A model generated the notes under the pieces. The model saw only the letters and a program-made list of their open reading frames with translations, was not told the DNA's origin and searched no databases. Below are positions 18,145 through 27,232 of a stretch of 64,000 nucleotides of DNA, one piece after another. Source of the DNA: Pseudomonas brassicacearum subsp. brassicacearum. GTDB lineage: Bacteria; Pseudomonadota; Gammaproteobacteria; Pseudomonadales; Pseudomonadaceae. Location of the stretch: NCBI RefSeq assembly GCF_008801605.1, contig NZ_VZPJ01000011.1:165863-229862 (forward strand), in the 5' to 3' direction. The position numbers were made by a program, and so were the translations under genes. Numbering within the stretch: the stretch's first letter is position 1; every line of letters begins with the position of its first letter.

Positions 18145-18927
18145 TCAGAACGCCGGCAGTACCGCGCCGCTGTATTTCTTCTCGATGAACGCCTTCACTT
18201 CAGGGCTGGTCAGGGCCTTGGCCAGTTTCTGGATGGCCGGGCTGTCCTTGTTGTCCGGACGGGCCACCAGGAAGTTGACGTAAGGCGAATCCGCACCTTC
18301 GATCACCAGTGCGTCCTTGGCCGGGTTGAGACCCGCTTCCAGGGCATAGTTGGTGTTGATCAGGTCCAGGTCGACCTGGTCCAGCACACGCGGCAGCATG
18401 GCCGATTCCAGTTCCTTGAACTTGAAGTTGTGCGGGTTCTTGGCGATGTCTTTCGGGGTCGCCAACGCGTTTTTCGGGTCTTTCAACTCGATCAGGCCTG
18501 CCTTCTGCAGCAGGATCAGCGCACGGCCGCTGTTGCTGCCTTCGTTAGGCAACGCGATGGTCGCGCCATTTGGCAGATCAGCCAGCTTTTTGTACTTCTT
18601 CGAGTAGCCGCCGAACGGTTCGACGTGAACGCCGATCACGGTCACCAGATGGGTGCCTTTGCCTTCGTTGAAGTTCGTCAGGTACGGCAGGGTCTGGAAG
18701 TAGTTGGCGTCCAGGCGCTTCTGATCCACCTGCACGTTGGGTTGGACGTAGTCGGTGAAGACCTTGATTTCCAGGTCCACGCCTTCCTTGGCCAGGGCTG
18801 GCTTGATCAGCTCGAGGATTTCAGCGTGGGGTACAGGCGTGGCCGCCACGACCAGTTTTTCCGCGGCCTGGGCCAGGCCCGAGGCCAGGGCTGCCGCCAA
18901 TGCGGTGAACAACAGAACCTTTTTCAT
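18145..18927 (-). CDS. MetQ/NlpA-family substrate-binding protein
   Basis: 260 residues with a cleavable signal (MKKVLLFTALAAALASGLAQA, cut near residue 21-22) and no lipobox cysteine, so probably soluble periplasmic. The NlpA-fold pattern is clear: VVAATPVPHAEIL at the mature N-terminus, DYVQPNVQVDQKRLDANYFQ, and ALPNEGSNSGRALILLQKAGLI. The family binds D/L-methionine or related compounds for MetNI-type importers. No metN or metI gene adjoins it, so it must use a transporter encoded elsewhere. AAGGAC precedes the ATG. The assignment to methionine rests on family membership only. Confidence 0.85.
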   Translation of the reverse strand: MKKVLLFTALAAALASGLAQAAEKLVVAATPVPHAEILELIKPALAKEGVDLEIKVFTDYVQPNVQVDQKRLDANYFQTLPYLTNFNEGKGTHLVTVIGVHVEPFGGYSKKYKKLADLPNGATIALPNEGSNSGRALILLQKAGLIELKDPKNALATPKDIAKNPHNFKFKELESAMLPRVLDQVDLDLINTNYALEAGLNPAKDALVIEGADSPYVNFLVARPDNKDSPAIQKLAKALTSPEVKAFIEKKYSGAVLPAF

Positions 18928-19106
18928 GCAGTGTCCTTATCGAATATCACTGTCGTCATGGACGACGGCCAACGAGGGAGTGCCAGCGAAGTGCTATCGC
19001 TGGCGTGATGCGGAAGATACCGATATTTTTTATGCCTTAAAAATATTTTTTATGGACGGACATATATCAATATTGCATATAACAAAAACATACGGAGGTA
19101 CCTTCG

Positions 19107-22100
19107 TCATGCAAATCGGATGTCCGAGCCTCGCTTCCTGACTTCACCGTAAATATCTTCGGGGGCTTCAGCTCGCTCATGATTGCTGAACCATTCGTCC
19201 GCCTGTCGAAGATACCCTTTGGCCTTTTCAATGTATTTTTCTCTCTCGATTGTATAGGTGACGCCTTTAACCGGGTAATTGGCGTAGCCGACTACATCCT
19301 TGGCCGTCAGCACGTTGGCGAGATCGTCTTGCAGGCCGATGAAGTTGCGCTGGCCTTCCCGAACCAAAGGGCTCGCGGCCTTGGAGTAGCCGCCAACACG
19401 TGTCGCGCGCACATTGCTGCGACCCAGCGTCACCACGTCACCGAGCGAATCAACGGTTTTGCGCAGGGCTAGCGATGTCCCCCTTCCCAGCAATTTGCCG
19501 GCCAGCGCAGCCCCGCCGGAGACGGCGCCCAAGGCAAGGCTGGTGTAGCTCAGGATTTGAGCGGCAACGGCGTCCGGCGCGGCCTCTTCCAACACCACCG
19601 ACGCAATCGATACCGCGCCTCCCACCACCTCCAGCGTCAAGGCCGCCGCAGCCGAAAACGACACCCCTACCAATGGCGCGGATGCGCCAAGTGTCGCAAT
19701 GGTGAATGCAACAGAGGCGATCGCGAAAGCAGCAGTAAGGCCGATCTTGATCCAGCCCCAGGTAGAAATATGACCGGTCGGATCGCTGAGATTGATCGGG
19801 TCTGCGAGGCAATAGGCATAGGGGTTCAGGCCACCGCCATCAAAAGGACTCCAACTGTCGGGCCTATGAAATCGCATCAGTACCGGATCGTAGGCCCGAT
19901 AGCCATTGCCAAGCAGGTAGCAGCCAGTGACCGGATCCAGCGGTTCGCCGCCGAAACCGAACAGGCTGCCCAACCCGTCTCCCCCCGGGCGTTGGCCATA
20001 AGGCGAATAGGCGTGATGGGGATTGTCGCCGCCAGAAAGTGCTTGCAGGACATTGCCGCAGCCATCGGTTCTGAATAACGCTGTCTCTTGCCCCTGCAAC
20101 AACGCCAACAACTGTCGTTCTTCGCGAACGATGCTGCGACTGCCCTTTTCCGTTACCTCGCTGGATAACTGCTCTTCTCGGTAGAACCGGCGATACGGCT
20201 CCTGCCCCATCAACTCAACGGCATGAAGCCGGTCCGAAGCATCGTACCGATAGCGCGCCAATGTCGACCTTGAGTCAGCCGAACTCACGCGCTCCAGGCG
20301 GCCCAATTCATCGTAGGTCAGCTGGCGACCCCATGAGTCGTTGAGCAAGTTGCCGTCGTCGTCATATCGGAAGGTCGAATTGGCGGACACATAATCGCGA
20401 TGACTGTGGGTAACAGCACTCAGTTGCGTTTTGTCAGCCAGGTCATATCGGTACGTGGCGGTGTTCTCGCCGCCCGCGAAACGCGTGACGACCCGCCGGA
20501 TATTATCGAGATAGTCATAGGTGTAATCCTGCGACGTGATGATTTTGCCCTGTACGTCCACGGGCGCCTGCGGGCCTTGACAGGCGTAACGGGTCAATCG
20601 GCCCCGCAAATCATAGGCAAACGTCTCGACACGCAGCACCCCGTTTGACTTGAGCGTACGCCGGCTGAGCTTATCCCCCGGGCCGAACGACTGGGCGACC
20701 TCGACGACGTCATTGGCCGAGGAGGCGGAACGTCTAAGGATTTCGCGGCCAAACTCGTCGTATACCAGATCGGTGACCATCGAAAGGCCTGATCGAGGAT
20801 CGGTGACGGTGATGCACTTGACGAGCCCTTGGGCGTCGTACGAATAGGTGGCGGTGATGCGTTCTTGAGCGGAGGCGCTGACTGGGCCTTGTGTGACTCC
20901 CGACAGGCGTCCCGTTTGATCATAAAGACAGATGCGGGCCATGCCGTTGACGTCGGTATGGCCAATCGGCTTACCCATCAATGAATAGGTTTGCTCACTA
21001 TCGAACCGGTCAAGCGCAGTGACCCAGGATTCTCGGCTGAGCCGGCCTGAAGGACCATATTCCATACGCCGCTGCACCAGCGAATTGGCCGCTTCCTGAA
21101 GCAAGCCGGTGTGCGGATCAAACCGATGCTTCGTGGCGACGGATGCCTGGCTGCCGGAGCGGCTGGTGATGCAATCATCGAGCATTGGATCAAGTGTGAA
21201 CCGCAGCTCTTTCCCGGCGGGAGTGCGCTTGCGCGAAGCGTTCCTGCTGGAACCCGCATAGCTCATTCGTTCGCTGCGACCGCCGCATTGATTGTCGGTA
21301 ATGCGCATCAACCCATCGTAGGCACGAGTTCCCAGTACATAGCCGTTCGCGCTGATTTGCGTGGGGTGATCAGCCTGACTTTGCAGCGCGTACTTTTTCT
21401 CGATGACAGTACCGTCCGGTAGAGTCGTACTCAGCACACGGCCAGCCAAATCGTATGTGTAGCGGGTAACCGCACCGTCGGAAGCGATTTGCCTGATACA
21501 CCGTCCCAAGCCATCGTAGTCATAGACAGTGACCTCCCGCACAACGCCTGACAGATCCATACGTTCGACGCGCGCTGGTTTCTCCAGAGCGTTAAGGAAT
21601 GTACAGGTCTTGCCGCCACCATCCGTCCAGTGGGTACGAGTGCGTGCCACAGGATCGATCTCATCATGAACGATCACTTGCCCACGACGATTGGTACGGT
21701 TCTGATGCCCCCACTGGTCGTAGTCGTAAAGCGTTTCCAGCGTTTTCGGCTCGCCGTTGAACCAATCGATTTGTTTATCCGACTGCAGGCGACCGAGGCC
21801 GTCGTATCGGGCCTCATAAACGACCCGCATCGGCGCGCCGGGCATATCGACGTCCTGTTTCTCGACGTTCAGGGTGCGACCCAGTCCGTCGCTGCGGGTC
21901 ACTGTCAGGCCGCCGCGGGCGTCCTTGACAGTGACGGTGGCATGACCGCCGGGCGCCGACTGATAGATGAACTCACGCGACGCAGAGTGGCCGGTGTCGG
22001 GCATTACCGTTTCACGGGTCAACTGCCCCAGCGAATCGTATTCCATGCTGACCACGCAGCCACCGGCCTCACTGCTCTTGATCAACCATCCGCATACGTC

Positions 22101-23846
22101 ATGCCAGTCCTGTCGTAGATGGCTCAGTCCTTGGGCGCTAAAGGTCTGGTCGGTGCGAACGTTATCGTTTTCATGTTGGTAGGCGTAACGATATTCGCTC
22201 CGCACGCCACCTACCGTTTCAACTTTGCTCTGCAACCGCCCATGAAAGACGTCACTAACGTTGTTGATGTATTTCAACCGACAGTCCACCCGTGGCTCGC
22301 TGATGCCCTCTTCGTAGAGTGTTTCACTGGCGAGCCGAACACAGGGACGCCCAGCAAGCAGTGAGGGCGATTGGCTGTAGGTGTAATGAACGACGGTGGT
22401 AGGTGCGGTGGCGAAATCAGGCGAAGGGTGTATCGACTTGCGCTTGAGGAAACAAGGCACGCCTATGGGGCTGGGTGGACAATCCACGCATCCTTGTGCC
22501 GGGAAGTACTCATAAATCTCCCGGGCACCGCATGGACTGGTTTTTTCCAACAGGTTTCCATGCACGTCATAAGACGTCCGGGTGGTCTCCGTCCGGACGT
22601 TGCTGCGCCCCATATCCTCAGTCGCGCTGGTGTTGAAAAAAAAGCTGTCATGCACGGCGCGTTGCATCTGGAACTGTGGAGGCTGATTGCTGAAAGCCTT
22701 ATCGGGCACATCGTGATATTGGATCTCCCGCAGTTGCATCGTGCTGCCGCAGATCGTCCTTTGTGAAATCATCGAATGGAAGCGGTTGTAGGTACGAATA
22801 ATTCGTGAGTATTCGCGTCGACCGTTTCTATCAAGGATCCACTGAATCTGAGTGCAGGAGTATTGATAATCGCTACTGACGCTATAAAGCACATCACGCT
22901 CAGCGGACCAGCGAAAACCTGAGGCATTGCCAAGGAAGTTTCTAGGCGAATACTGGTATGTATTGATAATCGCCGGCTGGTCTCCGCCGGGAAACATGAC
23001 CGATTGGGTGACGTACGGCATGTCGGGGACTGGTGCACCGTCGGGTAGCCTATGCCCCTGACTCTTGTACGTGAGACTTTCCTGGGCACCGTTTGGCTGA
23101 TGAACTTCGCTCATCACCAAGAAGCCATTGATCGGGGAATAGCCAAAGTTCCAATTCAACTCGGTATTTTCAGCGGTAACCAGCTTGATGCCCTGGAGCT
23201 CTCCAAGCCGTAGCGCAAGCAGGTACTGAAGCCTCTTGGAGGGAATATCCGGCCACACGGTAATTGACGGTGGCTCCGGGCTGTTCAGGGCATAGTCGAT
23301 ATGCAAGACCCGTCGACGCTGATGATGGACCGTCGCCAACTGTCGCGTTCCGGACAGGAGATGATACTGGTAGAGCGTTTCCTTGCCATCGGGCCAATAC
23401 TCGCGCTCCAGCAGCCACTCGTTATAGGTCGCGCTGGGGCGTGAAAGAATTTCAATCCTGCCATCGATGTGCTTAATAAGCATTTCATTGTCTTGTATCG
23501 TGACGAGTAGGTTATCGAGCTTCTTATCAAGGAAAGTTACCTGGCCACCGCTGATAAATAGCTGATAGGTCTCTCCGTTCGTCAATGTCAATTTACGTCG
23601 ACGTTGATCGTAACTGCAGGTACGAAGAGACCAGCCGGTTCCGAGGCCCAGATTCCTATCATTGAAGCAATCGTATGAAAGGGTCAGTGAGACCTTCGGG
23701 CCGCCGGCTGCCTCAGCCGGCACCGCGTCCAGCGCCACACTGCAGCTGTAGGTACCGGTACGGGGGTCCACACCCGAACGGACAAAACTATCAAACTTGA
23801 AGGCAGCCGAAGTTAACTGCCCGGAAGGAGAGGTTGAGTTACTCAT
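19107..23846 (-). CDS. Rhs-repeat protein with variable C-terminal tail
   Basis: 1579 residues. The N-terminus (SAAFKFDSFVRSGVDPRTGT) is followed by many YD/Rhs repeats such as YDGLGRLQSDK, YDLAGRVLSTT and YDELGRLERVS, and by the Rhs core ending DPINLSDPTG at about residue 1358. Such repeats form a hollow shell around a cleaved C-terminal domain. The 221-residue tail begins with alanine-rich hydrophobic segments (about 1365-1460) and ends in a charged domain with no fold I recognise. No VgrG, PAAR or signal sequence is seen. AAGGACGATCCC precedes the ATG. It starts 28 bp after the end of the 319-residue gene upstream, and they are probably co-transcribed. Toxin function is inferred. Confidence 0.85.
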   Translation of the reverse strand: MSNSTSPSGQLTSAAFKFDSFVRSGVDPRTGTYSCSVALDAVPAEAAGGPKVSLTLSYDCFNDRNLGLGTGWSLRTCSYDQRRRKLTLTNGETYQLFISGGQVTFLDKKLDNLLVTIQDNEMLIKHIDGRIEILSRPSATYNEWLLEREYWPDGKETLYQYHLLSGTRQLATVHHQRRRVLHIDYALNSPEPPSITVWPDIPSKRLQYLLALRLGELQGIKLVTAENTELNWNFGYSPINGFLVMSEVHQPNGAQESLTYKSQGHRLPDGAPVPDMPYVTQSVMFPGGDQPAIINTYQYSPRNFLGNASGFRWSAERDVLYSVSSDYQYSCTQIQWILDRNGRREYSRIIRTYNRFHSMISQRTICGSTMQLREIQYHDVPDKAFSNQPPQFQMQRAVHDSFFFNTSATEDMGRSNVRTETTRTSYDVHGNLLEKTSPCGAREIYEYFPAQGCVDCPPSPIGVPCFLKRKSIHPSPDFATAPTTVVHYTYSQSPSLLAGRPCVRLASETLYEEGISEPRVDCRLKYINNVSDVFHGRLQSKVETVGGVRSEYRYAYQHENDNVRTDQTFSAQGLSHLRQDWHDVCGWLIKSSEAGGCVVSMEYDSLGQLTRETVMPDTGHSASREFIYQSAPGGHATVTVKDARGGLTVTRSDGLGRTLNVEKQDVDMPGAPMRVVYEARYDGLGRLQSDKQIDWFNGEPKTLETLYDYDQWGHQNRTNRRGQVIVHDEIDPVARTRTHWTDGGGKTCTFLNALEKPARVERMDLSGVVREVTVYDYDGLGRCIRQIASDGAVTRYTYDLAGRVLSTTLPDGTVIEKKYALQSQADHPTQISANGYVLGTRAYDGLMRITDNQCGGRSERMSYAGSSRNASRKRTPAGKELRFTLDPMLDDCITSRSGSQASVATKHRFDPHTGLLQEAANSLVQRRMEYGPSGRLSRESWVTALDRFDSEQTYSLMGKPIGHTDVNGMARICLYDQTGRLSGVTQGPVSASAQERITATYSYDAQGLVKCITVTDPRSGLSMVTDLVYDEFGREILRRSASSANDVVEVAQSFGPGDKLSRRTLKSNGVLRVETFAYDLRGRLTRYACQGPQAPVDVQGKIITSQDYTYDYLDNIRRVVTRFAGGENTATYRYDLADKTQLSAVTHSHRDYVSANSTFRYDDDGNLLNDSWGRQLTYDELGRLERVSSADSRSTLARYRYDASDRLHAVELMGQEPYRRFYREEQLSSEVTEKGSRSIVREERQLLALLQGQETALFRTDGCGNVLQALSGGDNPHHAYSPYGQRPGGDGLGSLFGFGGEPLDPVTGCYLLGNGYRAYDPVLMRFHRPDSWSPFDGGGLNPYAYCLADPINLSDPTGHISTWGWIKIGLTAAFAIASVAFTIATLGASAPLVGVSFSAAAALTLEVVGGAVSIASVVLEEAAPDAVAAQILSYTSLALGAVSGGAALAGKLLGRGTSLALRKTVDSLGDVVTLGRSNVRATRVGGYSKAASPLVREGQRNFIGLQDDLANVLTAKDVVGYANYPVKGVTYTIEREKYIEKAKGYLRQADEWFSNHERAEAPEDIYGEVRKRGSDIRFA

Positions 23847-23874
23847 GGGATCGTCCTTGAAAACGTCTTTTTAT

Positions 23875-24834
23875 TTATCGATGAATCCGGACCAAAAGCG
23901 GATCATCGGTTAGCTCCAAGCGCAGTTGGTGAGGATTCCCATACATATCTTGAAATTCCATAAGCGTGTTGGATACAGGGTCTCGGACCCACACATCCCC
24001 CCCGTGTTTGCCGTAGGCAAGTACCAAAGCAACCTGCCCTTCTTCGCTGCGACTCCCTCCCAACGCATCAGGTCGCTCCCACCTCGGAGCCCCGCCTGTT
24101 CGCATATACCTGCCATTGCCATAGCCAACCAGGTAATAACCTGTGTATCGGCGATCCGAGCTTCCTATCCGCGGATGAGTGCCGATATTGAAGCCCGTTA
24201 CGAACTCAATTCGCTGCTGATCAATGATCAGTTCCAAGACAAAAACCTCGACCTTTTCAATGTCACGCGAGGTGGAGGCGTAGGGGGCCGAAGTGCGATT
24301 GAGCGAATACTGTTCTGCCCGATAAACCGCCACAGGAAGCGAATACAATTGAAGAGATGCCAGTTCGGTTTTCGTATCAAACTGGAACATCTCGCCGTCC
24401 GCCCGCGTTATTCGCGGCCGCACTCTAATGGGTGTATACGAAGTGCTGCTGACATAAAAATCCACTACATAGACGAACGGTCCCGGCGGTACCGAACCAG
24501 GCACAGGGCCGTTGTGAGGCAGTTCGCGAAATCGACTATCTTGGAACTCCATGTACTCCCATACATGGGTACCCTCCGGGCCGTATCTGTTTTTTTTGGA
24601 CAAAGGCAACCCACTCGATGCATCGACCAAAACGATGGAGTCAAGTTCGGACTGGGTCAGGGGAACTCTCCTATGGAACGCATCTGCCACCGCGACAACT
24701 ACCCTGACCTTCAGCTGTTGACGACCATTCCTATATACTCGGTTACCACCCGACACTGAAAAAATCTTGAACTCTTGCAACTCGAACCATGCAGGAGCAT
24801 TTGCCACGACAGACGTATCATTTCCAAACTGCAT
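23875..24834 (-). CDS. Hypothetical protein upstream of the Rhs gene
   Basis: 319 residues with no family recognised. It has no signal peptide or membrane span. The composition is rich in beta-forming residues and aromatic positions, for example PGPFVYVVDFYVSSTSYTP, GYYLVGYGNGRYMRTGG and DVWVRDPVSNTLMEF. A ribosome site GAGGTTTAAA precedes ATG 24834. The close spacing to the Rhs gene suggests a partner role, such as chaperone, adaptor or shell plug. The upstream 180 bp is markedly AT-rich compared with the surroundings, as often seen for transferred cargo. Confidence 0.55.
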   Translation of the reverse strand: MQFGNDTSVVANAPAWFELQEFKIFSVSGGNRVYRNGRQQLKVRVVVAVADAFHRRVPLTQSELDSIVLVDASSGLPLSKKNRYGPEGTHVWEYMEFQDSRFRELPHNGPVPGSVPPGPFVYVVDFYVSSTSYTPIRVRPRITRADGEMFQFDTKTELASLQLYSLPVAVYRAEQYSLNRTSAPYASTSRDIEKVEVFVLELIIDQQRIEFVTGFNIGTHPRIGSSDRRYTGYYLVGYGNGRYMRTGGAPRWERPDALGGSRSEEGQVALVLAYGKHGGDVWVRDPVSNTLMEFQDMYGNPHQLRLELTDDPLLVRIHR

Positions 24835-25018
24835 TTTAAACCTCGACCTTTAGTTAATGAATTCGCAAGTCAAAACTGCTTGCGCCATTCAATTAACGGC
24901 CACAAAACCTCCGTAAATCAAGCGGACAAATCAAACATATTATTTATATTAAAATATATAACTTAACGACTGACATAACATTATCAAGGCAATACTTTTA
25001 ATACTCACATAACAAATC

Positions 25019-25043
25019 GCCCCGACGGCACAGCCGTCGGGGC
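25019..25043 (-). terminator. Strong hairpin terminator of the regulator operon
   Basis: A perfect 11-bp stem GCCCCGACGGC / GCCGTCGGGGC with a 3-base loop. On the minus strand it lies 30 bp after the sigma-54 protein's stop codon and is followed by GATTTGTTATG. It ends the hydrolase-regulator transcript. Confidence 0.75.
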
Positions 25044-25072
25044 TAAATAAAATCGGCGGGCACATGCACAAA

Positions 25073-25996
25073 TCAGAGTTCAGCAAACCACTCTTTCAAC
25101 TGCTCCAGTTGCTGATGATTGCCGGACCTGACTAACGTTAGAGCCATCTGCTTTACCACCGCCAAAGGTTCCGTCAGGGCTGGCAAGTTAAGATGTTCTG
25201 GCAAGATGTAATCCCCAGTGCTCACCAACAACGCAAAATGAATGACATTCTCCAGTTCGCGGGTATTGCCCGGCCAACTGTGCTGTTCAAGTGCGAGTTG
25301 CGCCGCTTCGCTGATCAGCGGCACTGTCAGGCCCAGGCGTTGGCTGTAGATGCCCAGGAAATACTCGGCCAATGACAGGATATCGCCCACTCTCTCACGC
25401 AGGGCGGGCAATTCGAGCCGGCCTTCACTCAGGTAGTGATAGAGCCGCTCATGGAATTTCCCGGCGGCCACTGCTTGCGCCAGGTCGATGCTGGTGGCCG
25501 CAACCAGGCGGACATCCACCGGACTGGGCTGATGCGCGCCGACACGGGTGACTTCGTGGTTCTCCAGGGCCGCCAGCAACTTGATCTGGATCGGCAGTGG
25601 CAAATCGCCGATTTCGTCCAGGTAAAGGGTGCCGCCGTTGGCCGAGCCGAACCAACCGGCCCGGCTGCTGGCCGAGCCACTGTAGCTGCCGGCGGCATAA
25701 CCGAACAGTTCGGCGTCGGCGTAGGTCGGGCTGATAGCGCCGCAGTTGACCGACACAAACAATCCGCCGCGATCGCTTTCGCGATGGATATGCCGGGCCA
25801 GCAGTTCCTTGCCGCTACCGGTTTCGCCGCGTATCAGCACCGAAATCGCACGGGGTGCCAGTTGCTCCAATTCCTGGCGCAACTGCCGTGAACGGGGGTC
25901 GACGAACACCAGCGCCTTGGCGCGAATGCTCAGGGGGCTTTTTTCCGCATCGGGAAAGGTCAGCAAGGGCTGACCGAAGGTTTCATGCAAACTCAT
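25073..25996 (-). CDS. Sigma-54 activator-like AAA+ protein without recognisable HTH
   Basis: 307 residues. The AAA+ domain has Walker A GETGSGKE (57-64), Walker B GGTLYLDEIGDLP, sensor II-like LEQHSWPGNTRELENV, and the arginine region LPALRERVGDIL. The loop that contacts sigma-54, normally GAFTGA, reads GSYSGS (103-108). The C-terminus, about 45 residues after the AAA+ domain, lacks the usual Fis-type helix-turn-helix. It most resembles SfnR-like sulfur-control activators. It follows the alpha/beta-hydrolase gene by 47 bp in one transcript ended by the hairpin at 25019. Because of the altered loop, activation of sigma-54 promoters is uncertain. Confidence 0.75.
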   Translation of the reverse strand: MSLHETFGQPLLTFPDAEKSPLSIRAKALVFVDPRSRQLRQELEQLAPRAISVLIRGETGSGKELLARHIHRESDRGGLFVSVNCGAISPTYADAELFGYAAGSYSGSASSRAGWFGSANGGTLYLDEIGDLPLPIQIKLLAALENHEVTRVGAHQPSPVDVRLVAATSIDLAQAVAAGKFHERLYHYLSEGRLELPALRERVGDILSLAEYFLGIYSQRLGLTVPLISEAAQLALEQHSWPGNTRELENVIHFALLVSTGDYILPEHLNLPALTEPLAVVKQMALTLVRSGNHQQLEQLKEWFAEL

Positions 25997-26043
25997 GGCT
26001 GGCTCCCGCCCCAGACCGCCGGGAGACGGGGGGCGCTAAAAAT

Positions 26044-26625
26044 TCAGGCGCGACGCAGGGCGTGATGCTCCATGCGGTTTTGCAGACGATAGAGATAAGC
26101 GAAACCCTGCTCCCAGCGCTGGTGGCCGGACTTCACGTTGATATGCCCCGCCCCCGCCAGGATCCCGGCCTCGGCTCCCCAATTGCGCGCCAGTTCCAGG
26201 GCACGCGGGGCGCTCACGGCGGCGTCGTTGTCGGAGCTGACCACTTGACTTGGGAACGGCAACAGATCAGTGGGAATCGGCGCGAAGTTGCGCAGCGCCG
26301 GAGCGCAGGCTGGCCGCTCGACATCCGCCGGCGCCACCAGCAACGCCCCACGGACTTGTCGCAGGAATTGCACCGGCGCGGTGGCGGCCCAATGAGCCAC
26401 CGTGATGCAACCCAGGCTATGGGCGATCAGGATCACTGGCGTGCTGTCGGCGGCCACGGCCTCGGCCAGCGCCGCGACCCAGTCTTCACGCCGGGGCGTG
26501 ACCCAGTCGGCCTGCTCGACCCGGGCGCTGTTGGGCAAGCTGTTCTGCCAGTGGGTTTGCCAATGATTTTCCGGCGATCCTTGCCAGCCCGGCACAATCA
26601 GGTAGCGAATCGATTCGTTGCGCAT
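26044..26625 (-). CDS. RBBP9/YdeN-type alpha/beta serine hydrolase
   Basis: 193 residues. It begins RYLIVPGWQGSPENHWQTHW, diagnostic for the RBBP9/YdeN (DUF1057-like) group. The catalytic triad is visible as Ser in LIAHSLGCITVAHW, Asp in VVSSDNDAAVS, and His in GAGHINVKSGH. These are small cytosolic serine hydrolases, and the natural substrate is unknown. It is the first gene of a pair with the sigma-54-like regulator, and a TTATTC-n-TTAA element lies about 55 bp upstream. Confidence 0.85.
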   Translation of the reverse strand: MRNESIRYLIVPGWQGSPENHWQTHWQNSLPNSARVEQADWVTPRREDWVAALAEAVAADSTPVILIAHSLGCITVAHWAATAPVQFLRQVRGALLVAPADVERPACAPALRNFAPIPTDLLPFPSQVVSSDNDAAVSAPRALELARNWGAEAGILAGAGHINVKSGHQRWEQGFAYLYRLQNRMEHHALRRA

Positions 26626-26675
26626 GGGTGCTCTCCTGCGTGTCTGTTCCCGGACGAGTATAGGGAGGAGAGCTA

Positions 26676-26692
26676 TATTACTTAAGGAATAA
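26676..26692 (-). promoter_or_regulatory. Palindromic element upstream of the hydrolase/regulator pair
   Basis: TATTACTTAAGGAATA is an inverted repeat (TATT-n-CTTAAG-n-AATA). On the minus strand it reads TTATTCCTTAAG, like the TTATTCGTTAACG element upstream of the TauD-type operon at 55891-55907. It is a candidate site for a sulfur regulator such as CysB; the assignment is inference. Confidence 0.45.
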
Positions 26693-26732
26693 GAAGCTAT
26701 TTGTTAAGACCTGAAAGGAATATTAACTCGAA

Positions 26733-26825
26733 CCTGTGGGAGCGAGCTTGCTCACGATAGCGGTATGTCTGGTACATCCATGCTGACCGACCGTTCGCTA
26801 TCGCGAGCAAGCTCGCTCCCACAGG
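26733..26825. repeat. Inverted pair of REP elements (REPIN)
   Basis: CCTGTGGGAGCGAGCTTGCT at the left and GCAAGCTCGCTCCCACAGG at the right flank 40-50 bp. It lies between the promoter of the hydrolase gene and the end of the DUF2789 gene. Confidence 0.85.
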
Positions 26826-26838
26826 TAATGCGTCGATC

Positions 26839-27084
26839 TCACTCGCTACGCCCCTTGCGCAACAACACATCCAACTGGTCGATCACTTCCGCCCAGTCCG
26901 CATCCTCGAGGATCTCGTCGCGCAACATTTGCCGCTGGCCCTCGCTCCAGAAAAACGCATCGGCCAGGTGCAGCCCAGGCTTGAGGGGTGAATGGCTGGT
27001 GATAAATTGATCAATGCCCTGAGCGTCATCGGGCAAGCCAAGTTGCTTGAATAATGAGGAAAGAGGGTGAATTGGGGTTTCCAT
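26839..27084 (-). CDS. DUF2789 family protein
   Basis: 81 residues starting METPIHPLSSLFKQLGLP at 27084, with a perfect AGGAGG ribosome site eight bases upstream; an upstream in-frame start has none. The family pattern is FKQLGLPDDAQGIDQFI, LADAFFWSEGQRQML and DADWAEVIDQLD. These are small cytosolic proteins of unknown function common in Pseudomonas. It is divergent from the NfeD gene with about 150 bp between them. Confidence 0.8.
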   Translation of the reverse strand: METPIHPLSSLFKQLGLPDDAQGIDQFITSHSPLKPGLHLADAFFWSEGQRQMLRDEILEDADWAEVIDQLDVLLRKGRSE

Positions 27085-27232
27085 ACGGGCCTCCTGAACA
27101 TAATGGAGATGGCGGGGTGTTTCTCCGCAGTCTAGCCCCTCGCCGACCGCCAGACTGATCAAAATTCAATCAACCCTCGACTCGACTAGACTTTGGATAA
27201 CGTCCCGACGAATACACGTTGCGGAGGATCCC

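Noticed and set aside
18145..18927. Complete methionine ABC importer locus
   Set aside because: Only the binding protein is present; no metN or metI gene lies on either side.
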